Made by a program: the position numbers and the translations under genes. The notes beneath the pieces were generated by a model. That model made no database searches. It was not told where the DNA came from and saw only the letters and a program-made list of their open reading frames with translations. 64,000 nucleotides of DNA. Origin: Candidatus Cloacimonadota bacterium (GTDB lineage Bacteria; Cloacimonadota; Cloacimonadia; Cloacimonadales; Cloacimonadaceae). Positions 1-9,128 of this stretch are shown here, one piece after another (the first letter of the stretch is position 1; the number at the start of each line of letters is the position of its first letter). The stretch is from assembly GCA_023228125.1 (NCBI GenBank), contig JALOBT010000005.1, positions 20,568 through 84,567 of the forward strand, read 5' to 3'.

Positions 1-898
1 CGGCCGAGCGATTGCTGCGAAAATCCTCCCAGCCACTGATGGGCTCCAGGCTATAGACAAAATACAGCGTTTCAATGCAGTAATCCCGATCTGGATCGCT
101 CACGGCCCGCAGATTTTGTTGCCAGGCCTGGCCAGCCTGCAAGCCGTTTTCCTGCATATCCCGATTCGGAAAGACCAGGGTGGCACTGCCATCGGACAAA
201 AAATCAAAGAGATAGAGGTAGCCGCTGGCATTGGGGGTAACTCGCAGGGTAAATTCATCGCCATCTTTGAGCAGGGTTTCGCTGAGCTGCACATCCAGCC
301 GCAAACTGGGATTATAGATCTTTTCCAGAGGCATAATCTGTGCCCGGTAACGCATCCGGTAGCGCAGTGAACTGCTTTTACCGTCAAATTCTGGCTCGGT
401 CCGGAGCAATTCCTCATGGACAAATCTGCCTGCCGAGGAAGACATCATAAAGATACCGGTAGCCACGCTTTCGTCGTAGCGGGAATCTCGCTCCACCAAC
501 ATGGTGGCGGTGAGGCTGGTAAGATTGATATCTGTGGGTAAAGCCTGTTCCAAGGCGAGCTGACGCACAAATTGCAAGGTCTGCACCCGCGCTTCTTTGA
601 GGCTGATGTCATCATTATACACCCGGAAGGTATCTATCTCCACGGTAATGGGTTGCCCAGGCTTGAGCTGTGATACCGAAGCGATCTGCCCCGGCATAAA
701 CGCTGAAACCGGAGCCGGGCTGATCCGCACAGGTTCGGTTTTACCCTCCATTTCGTCAGTCAGCCTCTGGGCCGCTTCCCGGGTCTGGGCAAAGCTAACA
801 TCCTGTGCCGGTTTTACTTCTGGCTGATTTTTGGCACAAGCCCCCAGCAGCAAAACAGCCAGGAAAGTAGCGAGCCAGCCCCAGGGCCGGCTTACCAT
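1..898 (-). CDS. DUF4384-type lipoprotein, C-terminus beyond the window edge
   Basis: The reading frame opens at ATG 898 and stays open to base 1, so at least 299 residues are present and the C-terminus is missing. The N-terminus is a lipoprotein signal with lipobox LLGAC (Cys21), predicting a lipid-anchored envelope protein. The stretch around residues 210-255 (LRLDVQLSETLLKDGDEFTLRV, then GYLYLFDFLSDGSATLVFPN, in pieces) resembles the DUF4384 beta-sandwich, a domain often found next to or fused with caspase-like and FGE-type proteins. The start overlaps the stop of the caspase-like gene upstream by 7 nt, so the two are probably cotranslated. The function is not known. The lipoprotein call is firm and the DUF4384 assignment is by pattern only. 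Confidence 0.75.
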   Translation of the reverse strand, partial: MVSRPWGWLATFLAVLLLGACAKNQPEVKPAQDVSFAQTREAAQRLTDEMEGKTEPVRISPAPVSAFMPGQIASVSQLKPGQPITVEIDTFRVYNDDISLKEARVQTLQFVRQLALEQALPTDINLTSLTATMLVERDSRYDESVATGIFMMSSSAGRFVHEELLRTEPEFDGKSSSLRYRMRYRAQIMPLEKIYNPSLRLDVQLSETLLKDGDEFTLRVTPNASGYLYLFDFLSDGSATLVFPNRDMQENGLQAGQAWQQNLRAVSDPDRDYCIETLYFVYSLEPISGWEDFRSNRSA

Positions 899-3099
899 TG
901 TAACAACACCCTGGAGGGATCTCCGCTCTGCAATTGCGGCTCTTGCTCACGTCCCATCCGGCGCGCCATCGGGCTTACATTTTGGCTCAGATAATCCCCC
1001 AGTTCTTTTTGGCTGATCTGCCTGTCGCCATTGGTGTCGGCTTCGCCCTTCAGCCCTTTCATCAGATAATAGGAAAACAGGCCATGCTGCATATCGCCGT
1101 AGCCCGAGGAAATCTGGGAACCGCTGGCAGCCGAAAATACGGCCAGATTAGAAGCTACGGAAGGCAAAGCCGTACTGATGAAAACCGGTCTGGCACTGGC
1201 CAGGATAATCTCATTATCACGGTCTGCTCCCGAAAAACAGCTATCCAGAAACAGGGTGATCTGCTTCGCCTTCAGCTTGCCCAAATTGCTATAAAGCTGG
1301 TTTAGCTCATAGCCAGAGATGGAAGCGTAATTCGGATTGCCATCGCTGGGCAGCAGATAGGCCTTTTTGTTTTCAGGGTCTGGCGCACCATGCCCGCTGT
1401 AATAGATATAGATTTCGCTACTTACGCTACTGGCATTCCTGTGCAGCCAGCCACCCGGATCAAAGACCGTCTTGAATTCGCTCAAACTGGCGGCATCATC
1501 ACACTTGAAATAGATATTATCGGAAGGGATGCCCAGAGTCTTGATAAAATACTCCTTCATATACTCTGCGTCACGTCGCGCATAGGTCACAGAGCTGACA
1601 TTGCGGTAATTCTCGATGCCAAAGATCACTGCCCACTTCTGGGGATTGGGCTGACCGAACAGCGGGATATCCTGTTCGATATCGATAGAAAGCGAGGGGG
1701 CCAGGCCGATTATCGGATTGCTCTCTTTGCCCTGCACCACCATTTGATCTGCGGTACGTTCAGTTTTATTGAAAGCCAGATTCAGTGCTTGAGACAATTT
1801 ACTGAACTGGCTACGGCTTTCCCTGATGTCTAATTTGAGCTCCAGGCTTGTTGCTGTTTTAGCCGTGATAATATTGAACACTACGTCTTTATACGCCCCC
1901 GAAGCCAAATCACCTAAAGTAAAATTACTGCTTACCTGCTCACCACTGAAGAAAACTCCTTCACCTCGGATTACTTCTGCCACTACCCCCCTGGCAAGTC
2001 CGGCACCTCTATTGTGGATACGTGCCCGCACTTCCACAGGTTCTCCAGGCTCTATCTTGCCATTTTTGTTCAGATCGTCTATCCCAAGATCGGCAATGTA
2101 AAGGTCCGGAGGCAACAAGGCCTTGGTATTAAATGCGATTACTTTATCATCAGGAGGGAAGCCATTCTGCTCTCTGAAACTGATCCTGAGCTCGGCAGAT
2201 GCTTCAGCAAGATTTTGGCCTGCTATTAGTTCCACGGTTTTACTGCTATTGGCACCAGCTTTGATCTCGCCAAAATATACGCTGCGGGGATAAGTGATTC
2301 CGCTGATAGTGCCCAGATCCAGGCTGGCTTCCACCATGTTTGCCGGGCCCTTGCCCTTATTCATGATGTTTATCGTTACTTGAGCCGTCTCTTCTGCATC
2401 CAGCATATTATTGCCGCTGGGTTCGCTGAAGCTGATGTTTGCACTCAGATTAGGTGGAACCAAGGCGATAGAACTACTTACACTGCTGAGGCCAGGATCC
2501 TTATCTGTGGAGGCAAATACACCAGCTCCACCCGAAAGGCTGGCCTCAAGATATGTCCACTCCAGGTTTTCGTTTAATTGGCGGGTAACTTTAAGCTGAT
2601 AAGCACTGAAGTTTTCTTTTACGCCTTGGGCTTTGGCCAAAGGCACCACTATTTCAAAGGTCTTGGAAGGAATACTTACCCTAAACTTTTGATTATCGGC
2701 ATCGTAGGAGCCCAAAGATCCTTTCATAACAAGAGTTTCACGGGATTGCCCAAGCAAAACTTCAAATCGCAGCCTTAATCTATTGAGTTGGACTTCATGA
2801 GCTGCTCTGGCATCGCTGATTCTCTGGTTGTATTCAGCTTTGATAGCTGCAATCTGCTGGTTTGCATTTTGTTTGCGCTGCTCAAACTGCACAGTAGTTT
2901 CAAATTCTCCCTTTACCGGATTGTGTTGTTCGGCAAGCTTTGCTTCACGCTCTGCTTCCAGAATCGCGGCAGAATATGGAACGGTAATCCAAGCCTTCAA
3001 GGCCAGACACTCGTCCAAGACATCAGCTTGCAGCCAGGCTGGGAAAAACACCATACTGGCCAGACAAGCAATCCATAAGTATAAAACTATCTTTTTCAT
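892..3099 (-). CDS. Secreted caspase-like (peptidase C14) protein with CARDB-like domains
   Basis: 735 residues. A signal peptide (about 1-25) is followed by a coiled-coil-like segment (45-115), beta-rich CARDB-like repeats (about 215-450) and a C-terminal caspase-like fold from about 487. The expected catalytic dyad is visible: His570 in YYSGHG and Cys621 in LFLDSCFSG. Two acidic loops look calcium-binding: DLNKNGKIEPGE near 342 and DTNGDRQISQKE at 688-699, the latter EF-hand-like and inserted after the catalytic half. Peptidase C14 enzymes cleave after basic or acidic residues, but the specificity here cannot be read. The ATG at 3099 has a GAGGTGAGG ribosome site. It lies upstream of the DUF4384 lipoprotein with a 7-nt overlap. 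The signal peptide places it outside the cytoplasm, unlike most bacterial immune caspases. Confidence 0.88.
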   Translation of the reverse strand: MKKIVLYLWIACLASMVFFPAWLQADVLDECLALKAWITVPYSAAILEAEREAKLAEQHNPVKGEFETTVQFEQRKQNANQQIAAIKAEYNQRISDARAAHEVQLNRLRLRFEVLLGQSRETLVMKGSLGSYDADNQKFRVSIPSKTFEIVVPLAKAQGVKENFSAYQLKVTRQLNENLEWTYLEASLSGGAGVFASTDKDPGLSSVSSSIALVPPNLSANISFSEPSGNNMLDAEETAQVTINIMNKGKGPANMVEASLDLGTISGITYPRSVYFGEIKAGANSSKTVELIAGQNLAEASAELRISFREQNGFPPDDKVIAFNTKALLPPDLYIADLGIDDLNKNGKIEPGEPVEVRARIHNRGAGLARGVVAEVIRGEGVFFSGEQVSSNFTLGDLASGAYKDVVFNIITAKTATSLELKLDIRESRSQFSKLSQALNLAFNKTERTADQMVVQGKESNPIIGLAPSLSIDIEQDIPLFGQPNPQKWAVIFGIENYRNVSSVTYARRDAEYMKEYFIKTLGIPSDNIYFKCDDAASLSEFKTVFDPGGWLHRNASSVSSEIYIYYSGHGAPDPENKKAYLLPSDGNPNYASISGYELNQLYSNLGKLKAKQITLFLDSCFSGADRDNEIILASARPVFISTALPSVASNLAVFSAASGSQISSGYGDMQHGLFSYYLMKGLKGEADTNGDRQISQKELGDYLSQNVSPMARRMGREQEPQLQSGDPSRVLLQW

Positions 3100-3115
3100 T
3101 TCCTCACCTCTTTGG

Positions 3116-3352
3116 TAATGCTGGATTCATCCGGCAGTTTCGCTGGAGCAGGGTGCCGGTAACGCTGGATTTATCCGGCCGTTGCATCAGCTTCAGCTGG
3201 TGCGTGGCCAAACAATGCAGAGCAAGTTCTGGCAAGCATTTCATATTTGTGAAAACCATTGTCTTGCGTGGCAAAGCTTGCCTGGCCTGGCACAAAGCTT
3301 TCTGCACGCACCGTCTGAAGACAGTGCTACGGCCGGATAAATCCAGCGTTAC
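3116..3352. repeat. Non-coding element with 23-bp terminal inverted repeats (copy 1)
   Basis: A 194-bp core (3159-3352) is bounded by exact 23-bp inverted repeats. The left arm at 3159-3181 begins GTAACGCTGGATTTATCC and the right arm at 3330-3352 is its reverse complement. A degenerate extra left arm lies at 3116-3136. A second copy sits at 10109-10272, and the two share the right end (GCACCGTCT then AAGACAGTGCTAC). There is no transposase, so a MITE-like or REP-like element is the best description. It fills most of the gap between the caspase-like and SUMF1-like genes. Its two arms place the same short peptide in frame in both copies, which makes spurious reading frames. Confidence 0.8.
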
Positions 3353-3479
3353 AGCGTGCTGTGAAAAGCCAAAAACTGCAAGAGAAAAAATCCCCCTGCA
3401 CCTCCACTGGGCTCTCAATGTGAAACTCTCTTGCTGTTCTTCAGACTTTGCAAAAGGCAAAAAGAACAAAAAACAAAAA

Positions 3480-4517
3480 TCAAGGGGAAACCCTACAAAC
3501 GCGGAAGCCTATATTGTCGTAGCTAATGGCCGCATAGCTGTAGTACCGATAGGAAACGGTGCAGCCGCCGGCATTGCTGCCCCAGCTACCGCCGCGCTCC
3601 ACACGGTAAGACCCGCTATTTGACCCCGTTGGGTTATACTGTGCACCACTTGGATAAGAGCCGTAGATATCCCAGCACCATTCCCACACATTGCCACTCA
3701 TGTCATAAAGACCCAGTTCATTGGGCACCTTACCGCCTACTGCATCGGTTTTGCTTTCTGAATTAACCCTGTACCATCCCACGCTGTCCAGATCGTTTGA
3801 ACCGGAATACTCATAGCCCTTGCTTGCCTTGCCGCCTCTTGCAGCATATTCCCATTCTGCTTCCATGGGCAGTCTGTAACCATTGGCTGTCCAATCGCAT
3901 TTTATGTCCTCCCTGCTTCCGCTATAGCAGGGCAATAAGCCTTCTTTCAGGCTACGTTTGTTGCAGTATTCCACTGCATCATACCAAGTCACACATTCAA
4001 CAGGTAAGTTATCTCCCTTCGATTTTGAGGGATTATTGCCCATCACTTCTCGCCATTCTTTTTGACTTACCTCATATTTCCCCATATAAAAAGATGAGAG
4101 GCTTACCTGATGTACTGGCTTTTCATTTGATCTTCTACTATTTGAGCCCATCAAGAAGCTTCCACCTTCTACCAGCACGAAATTCTTTGGGAATGGCTTT
4201 GCGCTAACTCGGAATTGCCAGCCTTCCTTTTCCACACCTTCCAAGGCAGGATTCCAGAATATCTGCAGGTCTTTTCCGGAAGAACATAAATTAGCAATAC
4301 ACTTTCCGGATAAGTAGCGTGGATAGCTGAGTTCTTTACCGTTTTTATAGGGAATTACTATGATGTCATATGAGTCATCCGCCTCTCCGCTCAGATCAAA
4401 AGTAAGGCAATAATAGCCTAAATCAGGGTCTTGACTAACCCGGATATTGCTTACCGTCTGGGCACTGAGCTGCGCGATAAAGATGAGCAGCACCAATACA
4501 AGAAATCTCTGCTTCAC
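3480..4517 (-). CDS. Exported SUMF1/FGE-fold protein
   Basis: 345 residues with a signal peptide (about 1-20), a short beta-sandwich domain (20-110) and a sulfatase-modifying-factor fold (about 115-343). Family landmarks are FVLVEGGSFLMGS near 113, GYRLPMEAEWEYAARGG, GLYDMSGNVWEWCWD, RVERGGSW and the ending IGFRVCRVSP. The region that carries paired Cys in true formylglycine-generating enzymes holds only one (GGCTVSYRYY), so catalytic oxidation of a sulfatase Cys is unlikely. Many FGE-fold proteins of this kind serve as ligand-binding or conflict-associated domains. The start is a GTG at 4517 preceded by GGAAGG. It lies between the propeller protein and the caspase-like gene and is probably functionally linked to them. 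The role is unknown. Confidence 0.85.
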   Translation of the reverse strand: MKQRFLVLVLLIFIAQLSAQTVSNIRVSQDPDLGYYCLTFDLSGEADDSYDIIVIPYKNGKELSYPRYLSGKCIANLCSSGKDLQIFWNPALEGVEKEGWQFRVSAKPFPKNFVLVEGGSFLMGSNSRRSNEKPVHQVSLSSFYMGKYEVSQKEWREVMGNNPSKSKGDNLPVECVTWYDAVEYCNKRSLKEGLLPCYSGSREDIKCDWTANGYRLPMEAEWEYAARGGKASKGYEYSGSNDLDSVGWYRVNSESKTDAVGGKVPNELGLYDMSGNVWEWCWDIYGSYPSGAQYNPTGSNSGSYRVERGGSWGSNAGGCTVSYRYYSYAAISYDNIGFRVCRVSP

Positions 4518-4635
4518 GATGGCCTTCCTACCATGATATTTAACATTTTTACAAGAGTAGCGAGAGGCGATATCCTGTCAAGCTTCTTATCGCATGCACT
4601 GAAGCAGATTGCCGTAACGCTGGCGTCAGGCAGTG

Positions 4636-6768
4636 CTACTTCAGCTTCAAGGCTTTGTGAATCCGGCTTCCTTCTCTATCTTTCATCTGGATCAGATACA
4701 CGCCTGTAGCGCAGTTTTGGCCATATTGATCCTTACCATCCCAAAGGAATTCTCCCTTGGCAGCAGGCAGGCCGGTCTGAGTCCACACTTTTTGGCCTTT
4801 TAGATTGTAGATATTTATTTGCAGAGGGCCATCTGTCCTTTTCTCATAGCGGATTGTGGTGGATTCCTTAAAGGGATTGGGATAATTCACAGAGCTTATA
4901 GGGGCAGGCAGGAGCTGTTCAGCATTGGAAACCGGAAGCCCTGCTTCATTGTAGAGACACAGATATTTCCCGCCGATCCACTTGTTATTGTCTTCATCCA
5001 CAAATATCGTGCGAATACCTCCGGTGAGAGGCGAATTTTGGGCATTAAAATGTGTCCAGTTCGTTCCATCAAAGCTGTATAGCGAGATGCTTGGATAGCC
5101 CATTCCCACCCAGAGCACTTGATTTTGGTCTATCGCCACACAAGCCGCATGATTTTGCAGCAGCCCGGAATTGCTGGCATTGAAATGCGTCCATTCACCA
5201 TTGTGAAAGCGCGACAATTCTCCTCTGGCCACCCAGACTTCTGCATCTTCTCCAAAGGCAAAGTCTTGGGCATACGTGATCTGTGGATATGCTGTAAACT
5301 GGGAATTGGCATAGCAGCAGACTCCGGCCGAACAGCCGATCCAGATCTTGCCCTCACTATCTGCTTTGATCACCTTGGTGTAGGCCAAATTCAGGCCTGC
5401 CTCAGCATTCGTGATGGGAGTCCAAACCCCATCTGCATAGCGAGACACACCCTGGCTATTGCCGATCCAAACGCCATCTCCTACAGGGCATATCGTTTCC
5501 ATGTAGCCGCCCCCTATCCCATGATCAATACCATTGAAAACCTGTGAACCCGAAGGCCCGGTTTTTAGCAGCCCGATGCAGGTGCCCACCCAGAGATTGA
5601 GCTGACTGTCTTGAGCCAGTGCCCACACATGCCAGCAGGGCATAGCTGTATTGAATTTTCCAAAAACCTCAATCCCCTCTTCCCCGATCGAGAGATAGCC
5701 GCCAATTTCTTTTTCTTCGGAGTCTGCAATCCAGATTTTATCATCAAAACCACGGAATATCTCCTGGATATAAGGGCTGGCCAAAGGAAGCTCACTTACA
5801 GGGTAGCTATTGACATCTGTGCCATCGAAGCTCATCAGCGATAAGGGAGAAGATTGGAACGAGAATCCCATCCACAGTAGCTGCTGATCGTCCATCTCCA
5901 TCCTGGTAATGTACATATAGTTACTGCCAAAGGTCTGAGCCGGATAGTGCAGAATTTCATCTTCTGCGCAGAGCCAAAGCGTGCTCTGGTTCCACAGCCA
6001 TACTCTGTGCAAAGGGTCTGCGTAAGAGCCTTTTACATCACTGATAGCAACCCCATCCAAAGAACTGTAAAATTGCCATACACCGCCGGAGTATTTTGCC
6101 ACCCCGGTATAAAAGCCAAACCAGCCGTCTCCATTGCCTTCAAAGGAGATGCTTTGCACCCTATCGTTTGGCAGAGTGGAATTTTGGGCAGTATAGGCAG
6201 CCCAGGTATCTCCATTGTAATAATGCGCACCACTGCTGGTAGCCACCCACAAGCCCTGAGCAGGGGCCAGAGCCAGGTCATAAAAATCATAGGTCCCCGG
6301 CAGGGTGGAATTATTACTGTCGTATGAGTTCCATACCCCTTGCCGATAGTAGGATACGCCACGATCTGTCCCCATCCACACGCCCCCATGTGTGTCGGCT
6401 ACGATTTTGTATACACCATTGTTCACCAAATCCGAATTGGCAGTATTAAAAAGCTGCCAGCTGGATCCGTCAAAACTCATGACTCCACTATTACCCCCAG
6501 CCCACAAGACTCCATTGCTGGCAAAACACAGGCAGTTGAACCAAGAATACGGATAGGGAGTATTGCTTTCATCATATTGGATGCGTTGGTTGGTGGTGGG
6601 ATTCCAGCGCATGATCCCCGCACTGGAGGCCACCCATACATCACCATCGTGGCTACAGATATCGCGGGCTGAAAACCCGGGCCGATATACGTGCCAGGTG
6701 TCCTCTTGGGCACTCAGCGTTACCAGTAAAATAAACAGCAGCGAAACAAGGCAAAGTAAACGTTTCAT
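4636..6768 (-). CDS. Secreted two-component-regulator-like beta-propeller protein with C-terminal sorting domain
   Basis: 710 residues. After a signal peptide (1-20), about twelve repeats with the pattern W(I/V)G(T/N)..GV..Y..G.W..Y (for example GGVWMGTDRGVSYY and DGVWIGNSQGVSRY) form one or two beta-propellers like the extracellular half of hybrid two-component regulators. No kinase follows. The last 80 residues (from YPNPFKEST through INIYNLKGQKVW to ATGVYLIQM) form an FlgD/type-IX-secretion-like C-terminal domain, which in related phyla directs export and surface attachment. ATG 6768 has AAAGGAGATACC before it. A candidate promoter lies at 6816-6845. It is the first gene of the set leading into the SUMF1-like and caspase-like genes. 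Confidence 0.85.
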   Translation of the reverse strand: MKRLLCLVSLLFILLVTLSAQEDTWHVYRPGFSARDICSHDGDVWVASSAGIMRWNPTTNQRIQYDESNTPYPYSWFNCLCFASNGVLWAGGNSGVMSFDGSSWQLFNTANSDLVNNGVYKIVADTHGGVWMGTDRGVSYYRQGVWNSYDSNNSTLPGTYDFYDLALAPAQGLWVATSSGAHYYNGDTWAAYTAQNSTLPNDRVQSISFEGNGDGWFGFYTGVAKYSGGVWQFYSSLDGVAISDVKGSYADPLHRVWLWNQSTLWLCAEDEILHYPAQTFGSNYMYITRMEMDDQQLLWMGFSFQSSPLSLMSFDGTDVNSYPVSELPLASPYIQEIFRGFDDKIWIADSEEKEIGGYLSIGEEGIEVFGKFNTAMPCWHVWALAQDSQLNLWVGTCIGLLKTGPSGSQVFNGIDHGIGGGYMETICPVGDGVWIGNSQGVSRYADGVWTPITNAEAGLNLAYTKVIKADSEGKIWIGCSAGVCCYANSQFTAYPQITYAQDFAFGEDAEVWVARGELSRFHNGEWTHFNASNSGLLQNHAACVAIDQNQVLWVGMGYPSISLYSFDGTNWTHFNAQNSPLTGGIRTIFVDEDNNKWIGGKYLCLYNEAGLPVSNAEQLLPAPISSVNYPNPFKESTTIRYEKRTDGPLQINIYNLKGQKVWTQTGLPAAKGEFLWDGKDQYGQNCATGVYLIQMKDREGSRIHKALKLK

Positions 6769-6815
6769 GGTATCTCCTTTTCACACCGTGGCTTTAGTTA
6801 GTTATTGATAATGCA

Positions 6816-6845
6816 ATTATTGTTCCTAATTTACAGATATTTCAA
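6816..6845 (-). promoter_or_regulatory. Candidate promoter of the propeller gene
   Basis: On the minus strand TTGAAA (6845-6840) and AATAAT (6821-6816) are separated by 18 bases, about 50 bases before the ATG at 6768. The match to a sigma-70 promoter is reasonable but based on two hexamers only. Confidence 0.35.
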
Positions 6846-6970
6846 AATACTCTGGTTTATCGCAAAATACTGGCTTTGCCTGGTAGTAGTTTTCCTCAGG
6901 CAGGATGCCGGATGCAAACTATTGATATGATAGACTGGCGATAATGTCAATTTGGTTTACACCCTCGATC

Positions 6971-7004
6971 ATAAAAAAGCCGGCACCCCAAAGGGCACCG
7001 GCTT
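6971..7004 (-). terminator. Intrinsic terminator after the ACT-like gene
   Basis: In minus-strand RNA a 12-bp stem (AAGCCGGUGCCC with GGGUGCCGGCUU) and a short loop are followed by UUUUUAU. The two imperfect positions are G-U pairs only when read on the minus strand, which fixes the orientation. It lies 27 bases past the stop of the gene ending at 7031. Confidence 0.88.
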
Positions 7005-7030
7005 CTATCAAGATTTGGACAAATTGCGAA

Positions 7031-7279
7031 TTACATCTCGACCAATTGTGCTGTTACATGCTCAATGGCTTTGAGCTTGTTAATCATCTGAGCGAGAACG
7101 TCTTTTTCGCCTTCTACTTCCAATACGATCAGGCCATCATTGGCACAGAATTCGTTGGACACTTCATGCAGACCCAGGCGCGTTTTGATATTGCAGCCAA
7201 AGTCGGTAAGGATACCCTGAACCCTGGAGGCTTCAGAGGCACGGTGATCGATCTTGATAAGTACTACCTTATAGATCAT
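7031..7279 (-). CDS. Small ACT-like regulatory protein
   Basis: 82 residues from ATG 7279, which has a strong GGGGGAGG site 7 bases upstream. A longer frame from 7309 would include that ribosome site and is less likely. The protein begins MIYKVVLIKIDHRA and runs in a beta-alpha-beta-beta-alpha-beta rhythm (VLIKID, ASRVQGILTDFG, TRLGLHEV, GLIVLEVEG, KDVLAQMINKLKAI, VTAQLVEM). This resembles the TM1266/NikR-C-like ACT proteins that sit near iron hydrogenases or amino-acid enzymes. No ligand can be inferred. It is 33 bases downstream of glnS and is followed by a good terminator, so it is probably the last gene of the glnS transcript. Confidence 0.75.
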   Translation of the reverse strand: MIYKVVLIKIDHRASEASRVQGILTDFGCNIKTRLGLHEVSNEFCANDGLIVLEVEGEKDVLAQMINKLKAIEHVTAQLVEM

Positions 7280-7312
7280 ATTTGTTCCTCCCCCGGATGA
7301 ACTATGCATCCG

Positions 7313-9001
7313 TTACTTAGTGTTTTTTTGTTTTTTCGCCCAGCTATCCCTGAGGGTGCTGATGCGATTGAATACTATCTTATCTTTTGTGGTATCGGGA
7401 TCTACGGCGAAGTAGCCCAGGCGCAGGAATTGATATTTCTCGCCAGATGCGGCCTCTGCCAAAGAGCTTTCGGCCACAGCCAGCTCGTTTATCTTCAGAC
7501 TCTGTGGATTGATATAATCCAGATAGCTCTTGCCTTCGGGAATATCGCTAAGGTCTGGGATGGTAAAGAGATGATCATAGAGCCTTACCTGGATGGGCAC
7601 GGCGTGGGCTACAGAAACCCAATGCAGGGTGCCTTTCACCTTGCGCCCATCTTCGCTCCAGCCGCCACGGCTTTGGGAATCGTATGTGCAAAGAAGCTCG
7701 GTGATCTGGCCATCGGCATCCTTGATCACTTCATTGCAGCGGATATAATAAGCGTGCTTGAGGCGAACCTCTTTGCCGGGGGCGAGACGGAACCAGCCTT
7801 TTACCGGCTCCTGCATAAAGTCTTCCCGCTCGATGTAGAGGTGTTTTGAGAACTTGATCTGGCGGTTTCCGGCAGATTCATCTTCAGGGTTATTCTCCGC
7901 TTCCAAGTCTTCCGTTTGGCCATCGGGATAGTTTGTGATGGTGAGCTTGAGCGGATCCAGGACAGCCATCCGGCGCAGAGCGCATTTGTTGAGGTCTTCC
8001 CGCAGGCAGAAATTGAGCAAGTCATAATCAACCATGCTGCTGGCTTTGGCTACCCCGATGCGGTCTGCAAATTCACGGATAGATTCCGGAGTGAAGCCGC
8101 GTCTTCTGAGACCGGCAATAGTGGGCATGCGGGGATCGTCCCAACCCTGGACATGTCCTGCTTTTACCATCTCCAAGAGCAGCCTTTTACTCATCACGGT
8201 GTAGCTGAGATTGAGGCGGGCAAATTCGATCTGCCGGGGATGGGATGGCACAGGAAGAGCGTCCAAAAACCAATCGTATAGCGGCCGGTGATCTTCAAAT
8301 TCCAGGGTGCACAGAGAGTGGGTGATCATTTCCAGAGCGTCTGAGATGCAATGGGTATAATCGTACATAGGATAGATCATCCAGCTATCGCCGGTGCGGT
8401 GATGATCGGTCTTCTTGATGCGGTAAAACACGGGATCGCGCATGTTCAGATTTGGGCTGGCCATATCGATCCTGGCGCGCAGGGACTTGCTGCCTTCGGG
8501 GAATTCTCCCGCTTTCATACGGCGGAAAAGATCGAGGTTTTCGGCTATAGGACGGTCCCGATAGGGGCTGTTTTTGCCGGGCTGGGTGAGGGTGCCCCTG
8601 TACTCGCGCAGCTCATCAAAAGAGAGATCGCAGACAAAGGCCTTGCCTTCCGTAATCAAAAGCTCGGCATAGGCATAAAGTTGGTCAAAATAATCCGAAG
8701 CATAATAAAGATGCTCTTTCCAATCCCAGCCCAGCCAGCGCACGTCTTCCAGGATGCTATCCACATACTCCACGTCTTCTTTGACCGGGTTCGTGTCGTC
8801 AAAGCGCAGGTGACATCTGCCACTATAATCTCTGGCCAAACCGAAGTTCAGGCAGATGGATTTGGCATGGCCGATGTGCAGATAGCCATTGGGCTCGGGC
8901 GGGAAGCGGGTGACGATGTGCGCGTGCTTGCCGCTCTTGAGGTCTTCATCTATGATAGTACGGATAAAGTTTGGGACTACCGTTTTTGTTTCGTTTTCCA
9001 T
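7313..9001 (-). CDS. glnS: Glutaminyl-tRNA synthetase
   Basis: 562 residues, full length for class I GlnRS. It charges tRNA-Gln with glutamine. The Rossmann signature HIGH is at 42-45 in [15 protein letters not shown], followed by [19 protein letters not shown]. The second signature is VMSKR at 269-273. The C-terminal half carries the anticodon-binding beta-barrels ([21 protein letters not shown], in part). The region after about 345 holds a short acidic insert ([13 protein letters not shown]). ATG 9001 is preceded by AGAAGGAAATCAGG. A direct GlnRS means the organism need not depend on GatCAB for tRNA-Gln. The ACT-like gene follows 33 bases downstream. Confidence 0.97.
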   Translation of the reverse strand: MENETKTVVPNFIRTIIDEDLKSGKHAHIVTRFPPEPNGYLHIGHAKSICLNFGLARDYSGRCHLRFDDTNPVKEDVEYVDSILEDVRWLGWDWKEHLYYASDYFDQLYAYAELLITEGKAFVCDLSFDELREYRGTLTQPGKNSPYRDRPIAENLDLFRRMKAGEFPEGSKSLRARIDMASPNLNMRDPVFYRIKKTDHHRTGDSWMIYPMYDYTHCISDALEMITHSLCTLEFEDHRPLYDWFLDALPVPSHPRQIEFARLNLSYTVMSKRLLLEMVKAGHVQGWDDPRMPTIAGLRRRGFTPESIREFADRIGVAKASSMVDYDLLNFCLREDLNKCALRRMAVLDPLKLTITNYPDGQTEDLEAENNPEDESAGNRQIKFSKHLYIEREDFMQEPVKGWFRLAPGKEVRLKHAYYIRCNEVIKDADGQITELLCTYDSQSRGGWSEDGRKVKGTLHWVSVAHAVPIQVRLYDHLFTIPDLSDIPEGKSYLDYINPQSLKINELAVAESSLAEAASGEKYQFLRLGYFAVDPDTTKDKIVFNRISTLRDSWAKKQKNTK

Positions 9002-9128
9002 CCTGATTTCCTTCTGTAATCTATATCACTGCCAATCTCTGACACAGCACTATTCCAGTCAAGCAAATAATCACAATCCAGCCAATTAAACAGCCGCGGA
9101 CTCCTGCCAGACGGTTTTATGGGAGGGC

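Noticed and set aside
3104..3623. Frames on both strands containing the same VTLDLSGRSTVFRRC peptide as frames near 9919-10317
   Set aside because: The shared peptide comes from the inverted ends of the repeat element read in the same phase, not from a gene family.
3480..4517. True formylglycine-generating enzyme
   Set aside because: The active-site region shows only one cysteine and no sulfatase gene is nearby.
8351..9019. Plus-strand frame of 222 codons
   Set aside because: Shadow of glnS on the opposite strand.
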